DNA of 51,913 nt from Pseudomonas sp. GM78. Lineage in GTDB: Bacteria; Pseudomonadota; Gammaproteobacteria; Pseudomonadales; Pseudomonadaceae. A program made the translations under genes and the position numbers. The stretch spans positions 1-51,913 of the forward strand of contig NZ_AKJF01000098.1 in the NCBI RefSeq assembly GCF_000282475.1, written 5' to 3'. The notes beneath the pieces were generated by a model. The model saw only the letters and a list, made by a program, of their open reading frames with translations, made no database searches and was not told where the DNA came from. This document shows positions 1-9,106 of the stretch, piece by piece (position 1 is the stretch's first letter; the number at the start of each line of letters is the position of its first letter).

Positions 1-149
1 ACTGGAACATGCTGCCGATCGGACAGTTGCTCTGGGAGAAGGAGCTGATGTCATACAAGGACTTCCCGCCCATGCAGGCCCCGGAAACCTATAACCTGGA
101 CGGTATTCTCAAAGCCATGCGGCAGAGTGGTCATAACGGACACGATTAA
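1..149 (+). CDS. Arylsulfatase, C-terminal end (partial)
   Basis: This is the 3' end of a sulfatase gene cut by the window edge. The 48 complete codons before the TAA match the last 48 residues of the arylsulfatase at 34884-36596 at 47 positions (one Ser/Asn difference), so it is almost certainly a second copy of that periplasmic enzyme. The catalytic N-terminal part lies outside the window. A hairpin with a T tract follows the stop. What is seen is only the tail; the function comes from the paralogue. Confidence 0.85.
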   Translation, partial: WNMLPIGQLLWEKELMSYKDFPPMQAPETYNLDGILKAMRQSGHNGHD

Positions 150-166
150 CGCCGTGACTGGTCAAC

Positions 167-196
167 AACGGGCACCTGTTACAGGCGCCCGTTTTC
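167..196 (+). terminator. Rho-independent terminator after the partial arylsulfatase
   Basis: A 13-bp inverted repeat with one mismatch (AACGGGCACCTGT at 167-179, ACAGGCGCCCGTT at 181-193) runs into a short T stretch. It lies 18 bp after the sulfatase stop and also between two convergent genes. A similar, less regular GC-rich stem follows the paralogue at about 36626-36652. Confidence 0.6.
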
Positions 197-218
197 TGTA
201 ACGACATGAGGACTCCGC

Positions 219-1079
219 TTATTTGGCGAAAAACTCGCGCCAGATTTGGTGGCCGATATCGTCATACTGCTTGACCAGCTCACGGAATGAGCGGCGGTAC
301 GCGGCATCCACCAAGGGCTCGGGCAGCATCGGATCGAACACGATCTGACGCATGGCCTGGTCCCCCAGGAGGTACGCCTCACGGGCAGCCTCTTCAATCG
401 GCATGCCTGGCAAGCGCGCCATCGACGCTTGCAGCGTGTGCTGGCCGTCGTTGTAGCGATTGTGTAATTCGTTGGCATCCCAGAGCAAACGGGCTCGCGC
501 GTCTCGCTGCGGATCGAACTGCTGTGCCTGGAACACCGCCGTGGAGTTCTCCACGCCAAGTGACAACAGACGTTCGCGTGTCTGCACCACACCGCCGACC
601 AGGTTGTCAGGACGGATAAACAACCCGTCATCCAGTTCGCGCAAACCCACCAGACCGAACGCACGCTCTCGGGCACGCAATGCTTTGCGATCGCTGCGGC
701 CCAGGGCCGCTGTAAGCGCCACCACCCAGCTGCCATCCCACTCACGCAGGCGTGTTTCAGCCTGACGCCAGGCGCCGATCTCTTCCCCCAGCGCCCTGCC
801 AGCCTGGCCAAGGCGGTAGGCCCCGCGCGCGACAGTTTCGATCAGTTCGGCACTCTGCAACCGTGCAAGCGCAACGCGGGTGTTGTTTGCAGTCAGGCCA
901 AACAGAGCACAGGCGCGCACGGCGCTGGTGACATCCAGCTCACCACCTTCGACAACCAGGAGCAATTTGAGGATCAACTGACGCGGCGTAGGCGTCGGAT
1001 TTTCGAGCTCGTCTGACGCGGGTTCTAACAAGAAACAGTCCTCCCTCCAGGCACGATTCTGACGCGCCTGATGACTCAT
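219..1079 (-). CDS. PaaX-family transcriptional repressor
   Basis: This 286-residue protein has the length and layout of the PaaX family. An N-terminal winged helix covers about residues 30-100 (the stretch around 'GLTANNTRVALARL' is the recognition region), followed by the PaaX central and C-terminal domains. PaaX proteins are GntR-like repressors that bind a CoA thioester and release their operator. The gene is divergent from an acyl-CoA dehydrogenase/acyl-CoA synthetase pair, and the 75-bp gap holds a near-perfect palindrome over a good promoter. It therefore probably represses these two genes and itself. The inducer is likely the CoA ester they make or use, not necessarily phenylacetyl-CoA, since no paa genes are visible. 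Confidence 0.85.
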   Translation of the reverse strand: MSHQARQNRAWREDCFLLEPASDELENPTPTPRQLILKLLLVVEGGELDVTSAVRACALFGLTANNTRVALARLQSAELIETVARGAYRLGQAGRALGEEIGAWRQAETRLREWDGSWVVALTAALGRSDRKALRARERAFGLVGLRELDDGLFIRPDNLVGGVVQTRERLLSLGVENSTAVFQAQQFDPQRDARARLLWDANELHNRYNDGQHTLQASMARLPGMPIEEAAREAYLLGDQAMRQIVFDPMLPEPLVDAAYRRSFRELVKQYDDIGHQIWREFFAK

Positions 1080-1082
1080 CGC

Positions 1083-1124
1083 AAATTACAGTGATTGACA
1101 TAAAAAATGCATTGAGTGTAATTT
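1083..1124 (+). promoter_or_regulatory. Promoter with overlapping palindromic operator
   Basis: TTGACA at 1095-1100 and TAATTT at 1119-1124 are separated by 18 bp and face the acyl-CoA dehydrogenase. A dyad overlaps them: AAATTACAGTGATTG (1083-1097) against CATTGAGTGTAATTT (1110-1124), with 12 of 15 positions pairing. The arms cover both promoter hexamers, as expected for a repressor site. The divergent PaaX-like gene starts at 1079, so the site could also control its own promoter. Confidence 0.6.
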
Positions 1125-1154
1125 TCCCCGGACCTATCAGGGAGAAACCCGCTC

Positions 1155-2819
1155 ATGTCTGCCGCAACCCAGCCAAAGATCGACACCCCGTTTTCCACTC
1201 ACGAAGTCTTCAATCAGCCGCAGCCGTTGCCAGCTTACAACGCCTGGGACAGTGATGTCCCACTGCGCGAGGCAGTGCGAGTGAACGGTGGTGACTGGGC
1301 TCAAGCGCAGTTATCGGCCCATGGCGCCATGAGTGGCGGCGAGCAAATGGAGCTGGGCGAGCTGGCCAATCGCAACAAACCCGTACTGCATGCTTTCGAC
1401 CGCTATGGCCGGCGGATTGACGAAGTGCAGTTCCATCTCGCCTATCACCAACTGATGCTCAACGCGATGCGCGGCGAGGTGCACAGTTTTTCGTGGAACC
1501 ACTCGGGGCAACCCGGAGCCCATGTGGTGCGCGCGGCCTTGTTGTATCTCAATGGCCAGGCAGATGCAGGCACCTGCTGCCCGCTGACCATGACCCACGC
1601 CGCGATTCCGGCACTGTTGAACACCCCTGAGCTGGCAAAAATCTGGATACCCAAACTGACCGCCCGGGACTACGACCCACGTCCGCTACCCGTCGAGCAA
1701 AAACGCGCCTGCACCATGGGCATGGGCATGACCGAAAAACAGGGTGGCTCGGATGTACGCAGCAACACCACCCAGGCCCCCCCTCAAGCCGATGGCAGCT
1801 TCAAACTGGTCGGTCACAAGTTCTTCTTCTCTGCCCCCATGTGCGATGCGCACCTGGTACTTGCGCAGCTCAATGGGCGCGTGAGCTGTTTTCTGATGCC
1901 GCGAATCCTGCCCGATGGCTCGCTCAATGCCGTGCGCATCCAGCGCCTCAAAGACAAGTTGGGTGACTGGAGCAATGCTTCGTCCGAAGTGGAGTTTCAG
2001 GGCGCCACTGCCTATCTGGTTGGCGCTGAAGGTCGCGGGGTGGCGACCATTCTGGAGATGGTCGCGCTGACCCGTCTGGACTGCGTGATCGCCTCTTCGG
2101 CATTGATGCGCCAGGCCCTGGTGCAGGCGCTGAACCACGTCAGCCAACGACATGCCTTCGGTCATGTGCTGCTCGAACAACCGCTGATGCGCAATGTGCT
2201 GGCCGACCTGGCGCTGGAGAGTGAGGCCGCCGTGGCCTTTACCATGCGCATCGCCCGCGCCGTGGATGCCTCGCCGAACGATCCGCAGGAAGCGGCCTTC
2301 GCTCGTATCGCCACGGCAGTCGGCAAGTACTGGATTTGCAAACGCACCCCGGCGTTCGTCAACGAGGCCCAGGAATGTCTGGGCGGGATTGGCTTTGTCG
2401 AAGAAAACATCCTGCCGCGCCTGTATCGTCAGGCACCTTTGAACTCCATCTGGGAAGGCAGCGGTAACGTGCAATGCCTGGATGTGCTGCGCTCGTTGCA
2501 AAAAGACCCGGCGGTCAGCGAGGCCTTGTTTGCCGAATTGCACAGCGCCGCAGGCCTGCACCCGCTGTACGACAGCCACCTGCAGTGGCTGCTCGACGCA
2601 CTTCAGGACGTTGATAACCTCGAGGCTCGAAGCCGTCTGGTGGTGGAGCGCACCGCGCTGGCAATCCAGGCGGGGCTGCTGCTGAAGTCAGGCAATAACG
2701 AGATTGCCGACATCTACTGCCGGGCACGCCTGGGCGGCGAGTGTGGATTCGCCTTTGGCAGCCTCGATTCCACTGCACCGCTGAGCATCTTGATCGAGCG
2801 CGCCATGCCCCGTCTTTGA
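1155..2819 (+). CDS. AidB-like acyl-CoA dehydrogenase
   Basis: The protein has 554 residues, the length of the AidB/isovaleryl-CoA-dehydrogenase-like branch and longer than ordinary ~390-residue acyl-CoA dehydrogenases. Recognisable features are the flavin-contacting stretch 'MGMGMTEKQGGSDVRSNT' (about 188-205), 'ECLGGIGFVEEN' and 'LNSIWEGSGNVQCLDVLR', the AidB-type C-terminal motif. It should be a cytosolic FAD enzyme. True AidB binds DNA and is linked to alkylation stress, but here the neighbours (PaaX repressor upstream, acyl-CoA ligase 40 bp downstream) point to fatty or branched-chain acyl-CoA metabolism. The start follows a GGGAGAAA ribosome site. Confidence 0.85.
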   Translation: MSAATQPKIDTPFSTHEVFNQPQPLPAYNAWDSDVPLREAVRVNGGDWAQAQLSAHGAMSGGEQMELGELANRNKPVLHAFDRYGRRIDEVQFHLAYHQLMLNAMRGEVHSFSWNHSGQPGAHVVRAALLYLNGQADAGTCCPLTMTHAAIPALLNTPELAKIWIPKLTARDYDPRPLPVEQKRACTMGMGMTEKQGGSDVRSNTTQAPPQADGSFKLVGHKFFFSAPMCDAHLVLAQLNGRVSCFLMPRILPDGSLNAVRIQRLKDKLGDWSNASSEVEFQGATAYLVGAEGRGVATILEMVALTRLDCVIASSALMRQALVQALNHVSQRHAFGHVLLEQPLMRNVLADLALESEAAVAFTMRIARAVDASPNDPQEAAFARIATAVGKYWICKRTPAFVNEAQECLGGIGFVEENILPRLYRQAPLNSIWEGSGNVQCLDVLRSLQKDPAVSEALFAELHSAAGLHPLYDSHLQWLLDALQDVDNLEARSRLVVERTALAIQAGLLLKSGNNEIADIYCRARLGGECGFAFGSLDSTAPLSILIERAMPRL

Positions 2820-2859
2820 ATGGGCACCTGTCAGCCATAACAATAAAAAGGAGAGCGCC

Positions 2860-4362
2860 ATGAGCGTACATTTAGGTCGGTTGCTGGCGCAGCGCGCCGC
2901 CTTGACGCCGGACCGGGAAGCGCTGGTTTCACCCACGGGAAGATGGACCTTCGCCCAGTTCGACGCACGCTGTAATCGCCTGGCCAATTACCTGCTTGCA
3001 CAGGGCGTGGCCGAAGGCGATCGCGTAGCGGTCTATTCGAAGAACAGTGAATTTCTCTCCTGCGCGCTGTTTGCCGTAGCGAAGGTCGGCGCCACGTTGG
3101 TGGTACTCAACTGGCGTCTTCAGGCGCCCGAACTGAGCTATATCCTGGCCGATAGCGAACCGGCAGCGCTGCTGTTCGAGGACGTGTTCGCGCCGACTGT
3201 CCGGCACTTGGTAACTGATCGTCCAGGCCTGATCCTGATCAACACGGGTACCGAACAAGCGCCAGGTCCCTACGAGCGCATCACTGCCGATACCAGCCTG
3301 GACGCGCCGTTATTACTGGGCAGTGGCGGCGATGCTCCGGCGGTGATCATGTACACCTCGGGCACTACCGGAAAACCCAAGGGCGCGATGCTCTCCCATG
3401 CAGCGTTGATCTGGACCGCGCAAAGCAACAGCGCCACGCTGGAATGGAACCAGGACCACCGTTTTCTCCTGATCGCCCCGATGTTCCATATCGGCGGCCT
3501 TTCACCCATGCTGACCAACGTGTTCAAAGGTTGCACCACGGTGCTGCTGCCTGACTTCGACCCGACACAGGTCTGGGAGATGATCGCCCGCGAACGCATT
3601 ACCAGCCTGATGACCGTGCCGGTGATGCTTCAGGCATTGTTGGCCCTGGCAAAAAATCAGGCAGTCGATAGCAGCAGCCTGGTTTCCGTGACCTGCGGCG
3701 CCTCGGCGGTCCCCTACAGGCTGATCGAAGACTGTCTGGCCATTGGCGTGAAAGTGCAGCAGGTGTACGGCATTACCGAATTTTGTGGCGCGGTGACCTT
3801 TTGGACCCACGAAATGGGCCTTGCCCATGCCCACTCCCACGGCAAGGTGCTGATGTTTGGTGAGGTCAGAATTGTCGATCCATGCAGCCTGGAGCCATTG
3901 GCCCCCGGCCTGGAAGGCGAAGTTTGGTGTCGAGGGCCGATGATGTTTTCCGGCTACTGGCGTAATCCGCAAGCCACCCAGGTAGCTATTCAAAAAGGTT
4001 GGTACAGAACCGGTGACATTGGCCGTATCGACGAGCATGGATTTCTCCACGTTGTGGATCGGCTTAAGGACATGATTATCAGCGGGGGCGAGAATATCTA
4101 TCCGGCAGAACTGGAGGCGGTTATTGCCTCGTTGCCAGGTGTTGCCGAGGTCGCCGTGGTCGGCCAGCCTGACGAGCGATGGGGCGAGGTACCCGTAGCC
4201 TTCGTCGTTGCAGCGTCCCCAGGTGCTACCAGTGAGGCCGCGATCATTGAGGCATGCCGCCTGCGCCTGGCTGGCTTCAAGTGCGTGAAATCGGTACAGA
4301 TGATTGACTCGTTGCCCCGCAGTTCGGTGGGTAAGGTCCTGAAGAGACAGCTGGTTGCATAA
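2860..4362 (+). CDS. Acyl-CoA synthetase (AMP-forming)
   Basis: This 500-residue adenylate-forming enzyme activates a carboxylic acid with ATP and joins it to CoA. The P-loop-like motif 'YTSGTTGKPKG' lies at about 165-175, 'GWYRTGDIG' is near 387, the hinge 'DRLKDMIISGGENIYPAE' follows, and the C-terminal catalytic lysine sits in 'SSVGKVLKR'. The start has a clear AAGGAG site, and the gene is 40 bp behind the AidB-like dehydrogenase, so the two are probably co-transcribed. Together they would activate and then oxidise an acid. The substrate cannot be read from sequence; a medium- or branched-chain acid is the default guess. Confidence 0.88.
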   Translation: MSVHLGRLLAQRAALTPDREALVSPTGRWTFAQFDARCNRLANYLLAQGVAEGDRVAVYSKNSEFLSCALFAVAKVGATLVVLNWRLQAPELSYILADSEPAALLFEDVFAPTVRHLVTDRPGLILINTGTEQAPGPYERITADTSLDAPLLLGSGGDAPAVIMYTSGTTGKPKGAMLSHAALIWTAQSNSATLEWNQDHRFLLIAPMFHIGGLSPMLTNVFKGCTTVLLPDFDPTQVWEMIARERITSLMTVPVMLQALLALAKNQAVDSSSLVSVTCGASAVPYRLIEDCLAIGVKVQQVYGITEFCGAVTFWTHEMGLAHAHSHGKVLMFGEVRIVDPCSLEPLAPGLEGEVWCRGPMMFSGYWRNPQATQVAIQKGWYRTGDIGRIDEHGFLHVVDRLKDMIISGGENIYPAELEAVIASLPGVAEVAVVGQPDERWGEVPVAFVVAASPGATSEAAIIEACRLRLAGFKCVKSVQMIDSLPRSSVGKVLKRQLVA

Positions 4363-4435
4363 GCCCGAGCAAGTGCCGCTGAAACTAAGCGGCACTTACA
4401 CACGCGGCGCGTGACTTTCTGATCAGCGAAAACGT

Positions 4436-4882
4436 TCACTGAGCCGCTTGTGCGATATCCCCGCAAAAAAGATCGACGCTGCCATCCTCTGGCGTCGTGC
4501 GCACGACCACGGAATATTTACCGGACAACAGATCCGCCACAGAAACCGGTGCAACCCGCTCGAACGTCCACCCTGCCTGTGCAGTTCGTTGAGTGGTAAT
4601 CCTGTCATTCATCTCGTAGGCAACCGGGCCGGGCTGTTGGCAGTTGCCTCTGTTGACGAAGGTGTAAATGCGCAACGGCATGGTGGTTCCTGTCGGGACG
4701 CCAGAGATGTAGAAGTTGAAATCGCTTTCGTTGTTCACGGCGGTCAGCGTCGCGTTGGCGATCTGGCCGACATTCTGGTGGGTGGCTTTCAGGGGAATTG
4801 TCACCGATTGGTTGGATGAACGGGTACAGCCCGAGAGACTCAGGGTAATCAGTAGTGCTGTCAGTGGGACGGTATAGTTCAT
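4436..4882 (-). CDS. Small putative lipoprotein
   Basis: The 148-residue product begins with a lipoprotein signal: a hydrophobic stretch and a lipobox 'LSGC' with the acceptor Cys at residue 19. The mature part is Ser/Thr-rich and reads like a small beta-sandwich, with two further cysteines (in 'GNCQQP' and 'LFCGD') that may form a disulfide. I do not recognise a named family. It is convergent with the acyl-CoA synthetase and stands alone. Residue +2 after the Cys is Arg, not Asp, so outer-membrane sorting is the more likely fate. Confidence 0.75.
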   Translation of the reverse strand: MNYTVPLTALLITLSLSGCTRSSNQSVTIPLKATHQNVGQIANATLTAVNNESDFNFYISGVPTGTTMPLRIYTFVNRGNCQQPGPVAYEMNDRITTQRTAQAGWTFERVAPVSVADLLSGKYSVVVRTTPEDGSVDLFCGDIAQAAQ

Positions 4883-4919
4883 TGACAGCCTCGATCGGTG
4901 GCGGCAGCGCTGGATGGAA

Positions 4920-5104
4920 TATTGGGTATAGCTGATTACTCCAAGTTGTACTTGTCGAGAAATGCACCGCTCAGAAACGCCCCATGCCGCGCTAGCCTGG
5001 CATTGAGTAAAGCTTCAATACGAGTGCTCATACGGCAACTTTTCCCAAACACACTACACTGGACTCCCAACTGACTGCTGTAGTCATTGCCAGAGTGAGC
5101 AGCC
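4920..5104 (+). repeat. Duplicated upstream region of the HAD phosphatase genes (copy 1)
   Basis: The block begins with TATTGGGTATAGCTGATTAC and includes 'CCCAACTGACTGCTGT' and 'GTGAGCAGCCATGTAACC'. It recurs in the same order before the second phosphatase at 37367-37557. The shared non-coding stretch shows that the genes were duplicated with their control region. No clear -35/-10 pair was assigned. Confidence 0.7.
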
Positions 5105-5146
5105 ATGTAACCGCCAATGATTACCCCATCCACGTAGGTGAACGCC

Positions 5147-6226
5147 ATGAAGCTTATGATTCTGGTGCAGCGCACCTGGAACTCCGCAGTCACTACGAAC
5201 CTCCTTCGCTCGCACGTCGAACGTCGCTATGGCGCCCCCCTTGCCGTACTCGGGCTGAGCCTGATCGCTTCAACGACGGTGTTTGCGGCTGACCCTTTAG
5301 CCTCCTGGAATGAAGGGCCCGCCAAGCAAGCCATCGTGGAATTCGTCAAGGCGACTACCCAGGAAGGGGGTAGCCAGTTCGTTTCACCCGCCGAACGCAT
5401 CGCGACCTTCGACCAGGACGGCACGCTATGGGTCGAGCATCCCGCGTATGGCCAATTGTTTTATTGCCTGAGCCGCGTCCCGGCGGTGGTCAAGGCGAAG
5501 CCGGAGCTGGCCAGTGTCGAACCCTTCAAGACGGTACTGTCGGGCGACCGCGCCGCCATGGCGAAACTGACCCTCGATGATTACCTGAAAATCGCCATGG
5601 TGACCCTCAGCGGCATGCCTACGGATGAGTTCAAGCAGCAAGTTCGTGCCTGGCTGGGCGAAGCCCGTGATCCTCGCTGGAAGCGTCCTTTCACCGAGCT
5701 GACCTATCAGCCGATGAAGGAAGTCATGCAGTACCTGCGTGACAATGGCTACAAGACCTACATAGTTACCGGGGGTGGTCAGGACTTCGTTCGCGCCTAT
5801 TCCGAGGAGATCTATGGCGTGCCTCCTGAACAGGTCGTCGGGAGTGCCGGTGCCACCGAGTATGTCTACGACAAGAGCGGAAAACCGCAGTTGATCAAAC
5901 AACCCAAAGTAGTGCTCAACGACAACGATACCGGCAAGCCAGAGAACATTTATCTGATGACGGGTCGTCAGCCAAATGCGGCGTTTGGCAACTCCACCGG
6001 TGACAAGCAAATGCTGGAATACACCAAGGCCGGGCAGGGCGCGCGCCTGGTGATGCTGGTGCTGCATGACGACGCCGAGCGCGAATATGCCTATGGCCCG
6101 GCTCAAGCATTGCCGGAGACCAAGGTAGGTACCTTTACCCAGCCCCTTTATGACCAGGCAAAACGGGATGGCTGGACGGTCATCAGCATGAAAAAGGATT
6201 GGAAGAAGGTATTTGCGTTTGAGTGA
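5147..6226 (+). CDS. Exported HAD-superfamily phosphatase (copy 1)
   Basis: This is a haloacid-dehalogenase-type hydrolase of about 359 residues. The catalytic motif 'DQDGTLW' (nucleophile Asp near 89, acid/base Asp near 91) is followed by the motif II region 'IVTGGGQDF' and the Mg-binding 'GNSTGDKQM'. A long leader ends in a hydrophobic segment and 'VFA-ADP', a good signal-peptidase site near residue 47, so the enzyme probably works in the periplasm as a phosphomonoesterase. The ATG at 5147 was chosen because it aligns with the start of the paralogue; an in-frame GTG at 5138 is possible. A near-identical copy lies at 37593-38669. Flanking sulfatase genes suggest ester hydrolysis for nutrient scavenging. 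Confidence 0.82.
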   Translation: MKLMILVQRTWNSAVTTNLLRSHVERRYGAPLAVLGLSLIASTTVFAADPLASWNEGPAKQAIVEFVKATTQEGGSQFVSPAERIATFDQDGTLWVEHPAYGQLFYCLSRVPAVVKAKPELASVEPFKTVLSGDRAAMAKLTLDDYLKIAMVTLSGMPTDEFKQQVRAWLGEARDPRWKRPFTELTYQPMKEVMQYLRDNGYKTYIVTGGGQDFVRAYSEEIYGVPPEQVVGSAGATEYVYDKSGKPQLIKQPKVVLNDNDTGKPENIYLMTGRQPNAAFGNSTGDKQMLEYTKAGQGARLVMLVLHDDAEREYAYGPAQALPETKVGTFTQPLYDQAKRDGWTVISMKKDWKKVFAFE

Positions 6227-6448
6227 ACTGCAGCTTCAAGTGCATTCAACCTTTGAGCAATACACCGCTGAGCGACAAAAACCGCACTAGACTCGTTCGA
6301 GCGCCTTGATTCGTACGGGCTCATGCAACAAGGGGGGATGATTCTGTATGCAGTACCTGGGTTAATTACACGGTGGTCAATGCACCAAGGACCAATGCAG
6401 TTGTGCACTTATCACCGGCCAACATTATGAAACAACGAGGTTGCTGGT

Positions 6449-8107
6449 ATGGATAAGCTATCGGATCGTTTCAAGTTGTCTGTCGTGTTTGCTGCACTGT
6501 TGTCATTGAACGGGCTTGCCCACGCTGCTCAAACAGAAAAAACCAATATCCTGTTCATCGTTTCCGATGACACTGGCTACGGCGATCTGGGGCCGTACGG
6601 AGGCGGGATCGGGCGTGGCATGCCTACGCCTAAAATCGATGAGCTGGCGGCAGAAGGTGTGACCTTTTACTCCTTCTATGCCCAGCCGAGTTGCACGCCT
6701 GGCCGGGCGGCCATGCAAACCGGGCGCATCCCCAATCGTAGCGGCATGACCACCGTGGCGTTTCAAGGTCAGGGCGGTGGCTTGCCGGCAGCCGAATGGA
6801 CGCTGGCATCCGTGTTGAAGACTGGCGGCTATGACACCTACTTCACCGGCAAATGGCATTTGGGCGAAGCCGACTACGCGCTGCCCAATGCCCAGGGTTA
6901 TGACGTGATGAAGTACGTCGGCCTGTATCACCTCAATGCCTATACCTATGCCGACCCGACGTGGTTCCCCGACATGGATCCGGAGACCCGCGAGATGTTC
7001 CAGAAGGTGACCAAAGGTGCGTTGTCCGGCAAGGCCGGCGAAAAACCGGTTGAAGAATTCAAGATCAACGGCCAATACGTAGACACGCCGGTGGTCGATG
7101 GCAAGCCAGGCGTGGTGGGCATTCCGTTCTTTGATAACTATGTCGAAAAGGCAGCGCTGGAGTTTCTCGACACAGCGGCAAAATCGGACAAGCCTTTTTT
7201 CATCAACGTCAACTTCATGAAAGTACACCAGCCGAATATGCCGGCGCCGGAGTTCGTTCATAAGTCGATGTCAAAATCCAAATATGCCGATTCGGTCGTC
7301 GAACTCGATACCCATATTGGCCGCATCATGGACAAGCTCAAAGCGCTCGGTCTGGATAAGAACACGTTGGTGGTTTACACCACTGACAACGGGGCCTGGC
7401 AGGACGTTTACCCGGATGCCGGCTACACCCCGTTTCGCGGCACCAAGGGCACCGTGCGTGAGGGCGGGAACCGCGTACCGGCGATTGCCGTCTGGCCAGA
7501 AAAGATCAAGCCGAACACGAAAAATCACGAGATGCTCGGCGGCCTGGATTTGATGGCGACTTTCGCCTCTGTGGCTGGCGTGAAACTGCCAGAGAAAGAT
7601 CGCGAGGGGCAGCCGATCATCTTCGACAGTTACGACATGACGCCCGTACTCACCGGCAGCGCCCCTTCGCCACGGAAGGAGTGGTTCTACTTTACCGAGA
7701 ATGAACTGTCGCCAGGCGCGGCCCGTGTAGGGAACTACAAAGCGGTATTCAACCTGCGGGGCGATGATGGCGCCCAGACCGGTGGTCTCGCCGTGGACTC
7801 GAACCTGGGCTGGAAAGGCGCACAAAAATACGTGGCTACCGTGCCACAGGTTTTTGATTTGTGGCAGGACCCGCAAGAGCGCTATGACCTGTTCATGAAC
7901 AACTTCACCGAGCGCACCTGGACAATGGTGCCGATCTCGGCAGCGATCATGAAACTGATGAAAACGTACATTGATTACCCACCACGCAAACTGCAAAGCA
8001 TGGGCTATGACGGACCGATCGAACTGTCGCAGTACCAGAAATTCCAATACGTGCGTGATGCGCTGAAGAAAGAAGGTATCAACTTGTCGCTGCCAAACGG
8101 TAATTGA
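6449..8107 (+). CDS. Arylsulfatase, cysteine type, exported
   Basis: The protein has 552 residues and a type I signal peptide ending at 'AHA' near residue 27. The Ca-binding Asp pair is at 40-41. The sulfatase signature 'CTPGR' (Cys82) is the C-x-P-x-R site that is oxidised to formylglycine, and 'TDNGAW' and 'GTKGTVREGG' follow as expected. It hydrolyses sulfate esters in the periplasm. It is clearly diverged from the other two sulfatases here (CTPGR rather than CTAGR, different C-terminus). It follows the HAD phosphatase by 222 bp. No formylglycine-generating enzyme is in the window. Confidence 0.9.
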   Translation: MDKLSDRFKLSVVFAALLSLNGLAHAAQTEKTNILFIVSDDTGYGDLGPYGGGIGRGMPTPKIDELAAEGVTFYSFYAQPSCTPGRAAMQTGRIPNRSGMTTVAFQGQGGGLPAAEWTLASVLKTGGYDTYFTGKWHLGEADYALPNAQGYDVMKYVGLYHLNAYTYADPTWFPDMDPETREMFQKVTKGALSGKAGEKPVEEFKINGQYVDTPVVDGKPGVVGIPFFDNYVEKAALEFLDTAAKSDKPFFINVNFMKVHQPNMPAPEFVHKSMSKSKYADSVVELDTHIGRIMDKLKALGLDKNTLVVYTTDNGAWQDVYPDAGYTPFRGTKGTVREGGNRVPAIAVWPEKIKPNTKNHEMLGGLDLMATFASVAGVKLPEKDREGQPIIFDSYDMTPVLTGSAPSPRKEWFYFTENELSPGAARVGNYKAVFNLRGDDGAQTGGLAVDSNLGWKGAQKYVATVPQVFDLWQDPQERYDLFMNNFTERTWTMVPISAAIMKLMKTYIDYPPRKLQSMGYDGPIELSQYQKFQYVRDALKKEGINLSLPNGN

Positions 8108-8446
8108 TCAAACCCGCTAAAACGGGGCGACCTTACCCGAGGTCGTCCCTGGCCGGAGTAGGGCAGGCATTACATGTCTGAACCTCACTCAAGCAATTGA
8201 CACCGCCTGGTGCCTGGCGACATTGGAAACCAGCGTCGGCGAACGCGAATACGCTCGGTTCGCTATTCACCAGCAGACCGGCGACCTGGAAGATTGGTAT
8301 ATGTCGTAGCGCCAGAAAGTGATCGGCACGGTCGCGTCGAAGTGTCGCGACCAGTTCAAGCTAAGCAGTCACCTTTTGGACGATTAGCGACCTCCACGCA
8401 TTGCGACTGATCCACCCTTGTCCTTCCTCAACCTGGAGGGCAAGCC
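8108..8446. other. Gene-poor gap with a possible ORF remnant
   Basis: No convincing complete gene is present. In one frame, 8178-8309 reads as a natural-looking 43-residue peptide (containing 'AIDTAWCLATLETSVGERE') but lacks a good start codon. An out-of-frame ATG at 8174 suggests a shifted relic. The last 42 bp (8405-8446) match the leader of the second integrase copy. Confidence 0.4.
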
Positions 8447-9067
8447 ATGAACACTATCGCTTTACATCGCCATCAGCCTTGGAACAAAGGAAAGCTTGTA
8501 GGGCAGAAAGCCCCGCTTCGAGTCAGAGATATCTGGGCCATTCGGGTCAGACTTCAGCTCGCGGAGAAGACACGGGATCTGGCTCTCTTCAACTTGGCCA
8601 TCGACAGCAAACTGCGTGCCTGTGACTTAACCAAGCTACGAGTACGTGACATTGCGCATGGGGAGCATGTTTCGTCACGGGCCATCGTGATGCAGCAGAA
8701 AACTCAACATCCAGTGCAATTTGAAATTACTGAGCAAACACGAACAGTTCTGGAGGCTTGGATGCGTCAGGCACATCTTCGCAGTGAGGACTTTCTGTTC
8801 CCGACGCGATTGCATGACTCAGATCATCTCTCCACCAGGCAATACGCTCGAATAGTCAAAGCATGGGTAACAGCCATTGGACTTGACCCGACGATGTACG
8901 GTACCCACACACTACGGCGAACCAAGGCTTCGTTGATCTATCGCAGGACCAAGAACTTGAGAGCAGTTCAACTCTTGCTTGGTCATACGAAACTCGAAAG
9001 CACTGTCAGGTACTTGGGCATTGAGGTAGACGATGCTCTAGAAATGGCAGAGCAGACAGACGTGTAA
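8447..9067 (+). CDS. Short tyrosine recombinase (integrase), intact copy
   Basis: This 206-residue protein is a catalytic-domain-only site-specific recombinase. The expected residues are all present: Arg57 in 'KLRACDLTKLR', His154/Arg157 in 'HTLRR', His180 in 'LLLGHTK' and the nucleophile Tyr189 in 'TVRYLGI'. It resembles FimB/FimE-size enzymes rather than ~400-residue phage integrases, since it lacks the N-terminal arm-binding domain. It is followed by a terminator hairpin and a MITE-like element. A second copy with a nonsense codon lies at 11106-11726 beyond an IS. It may invert or mobilise nearby DNA; the target is unknown. Confidence 0.85.
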   Translation: MNTIALHRHQPWNKGKLVGQKAPLRVRDIWAIRVRLQLAEKTRDLALFNLAIDSKLRACDLTKLRVRDIAHGEHVSSRAIVMQQKTQHPVQFEITEQTRTVLEAWMRQAHLRSEDFLFPTRLHDSDHLSTRQYARIVKAWVTAIGLDPTMYGTHTLRRTKASLIYRRTKNLRAVQLLLGHTKLESTVRYLGIEVDDALEMAEQTDV

Positions 9068-9076
9068 TCTTCAATT

Positions 9077-9101
9077 GCGACGGTCTGGGCCAGACCGTCG
9101 C
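9077..9101 (+). terminator. Hairpin after integrase copy 1
   Basis: A perfect 11-bp stem, GCGACGGTCTG (9077-9087) with CAGACCGTCGC (9091-9101), follows the integrase stop by 9 bp and ends in CTTTCC. The same hairpin follows the second integrase copy at 11735-11759. The T tract is short, so termination may be weak. Confidence 0.55.
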
Positions 9102-9106
9102 TTTCC

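Noticed and set aside
1686-2579. 297-codon open frame on the minus strand
   Set aside because: It is a shadow of the AidB-like gene and lacks a family signature.
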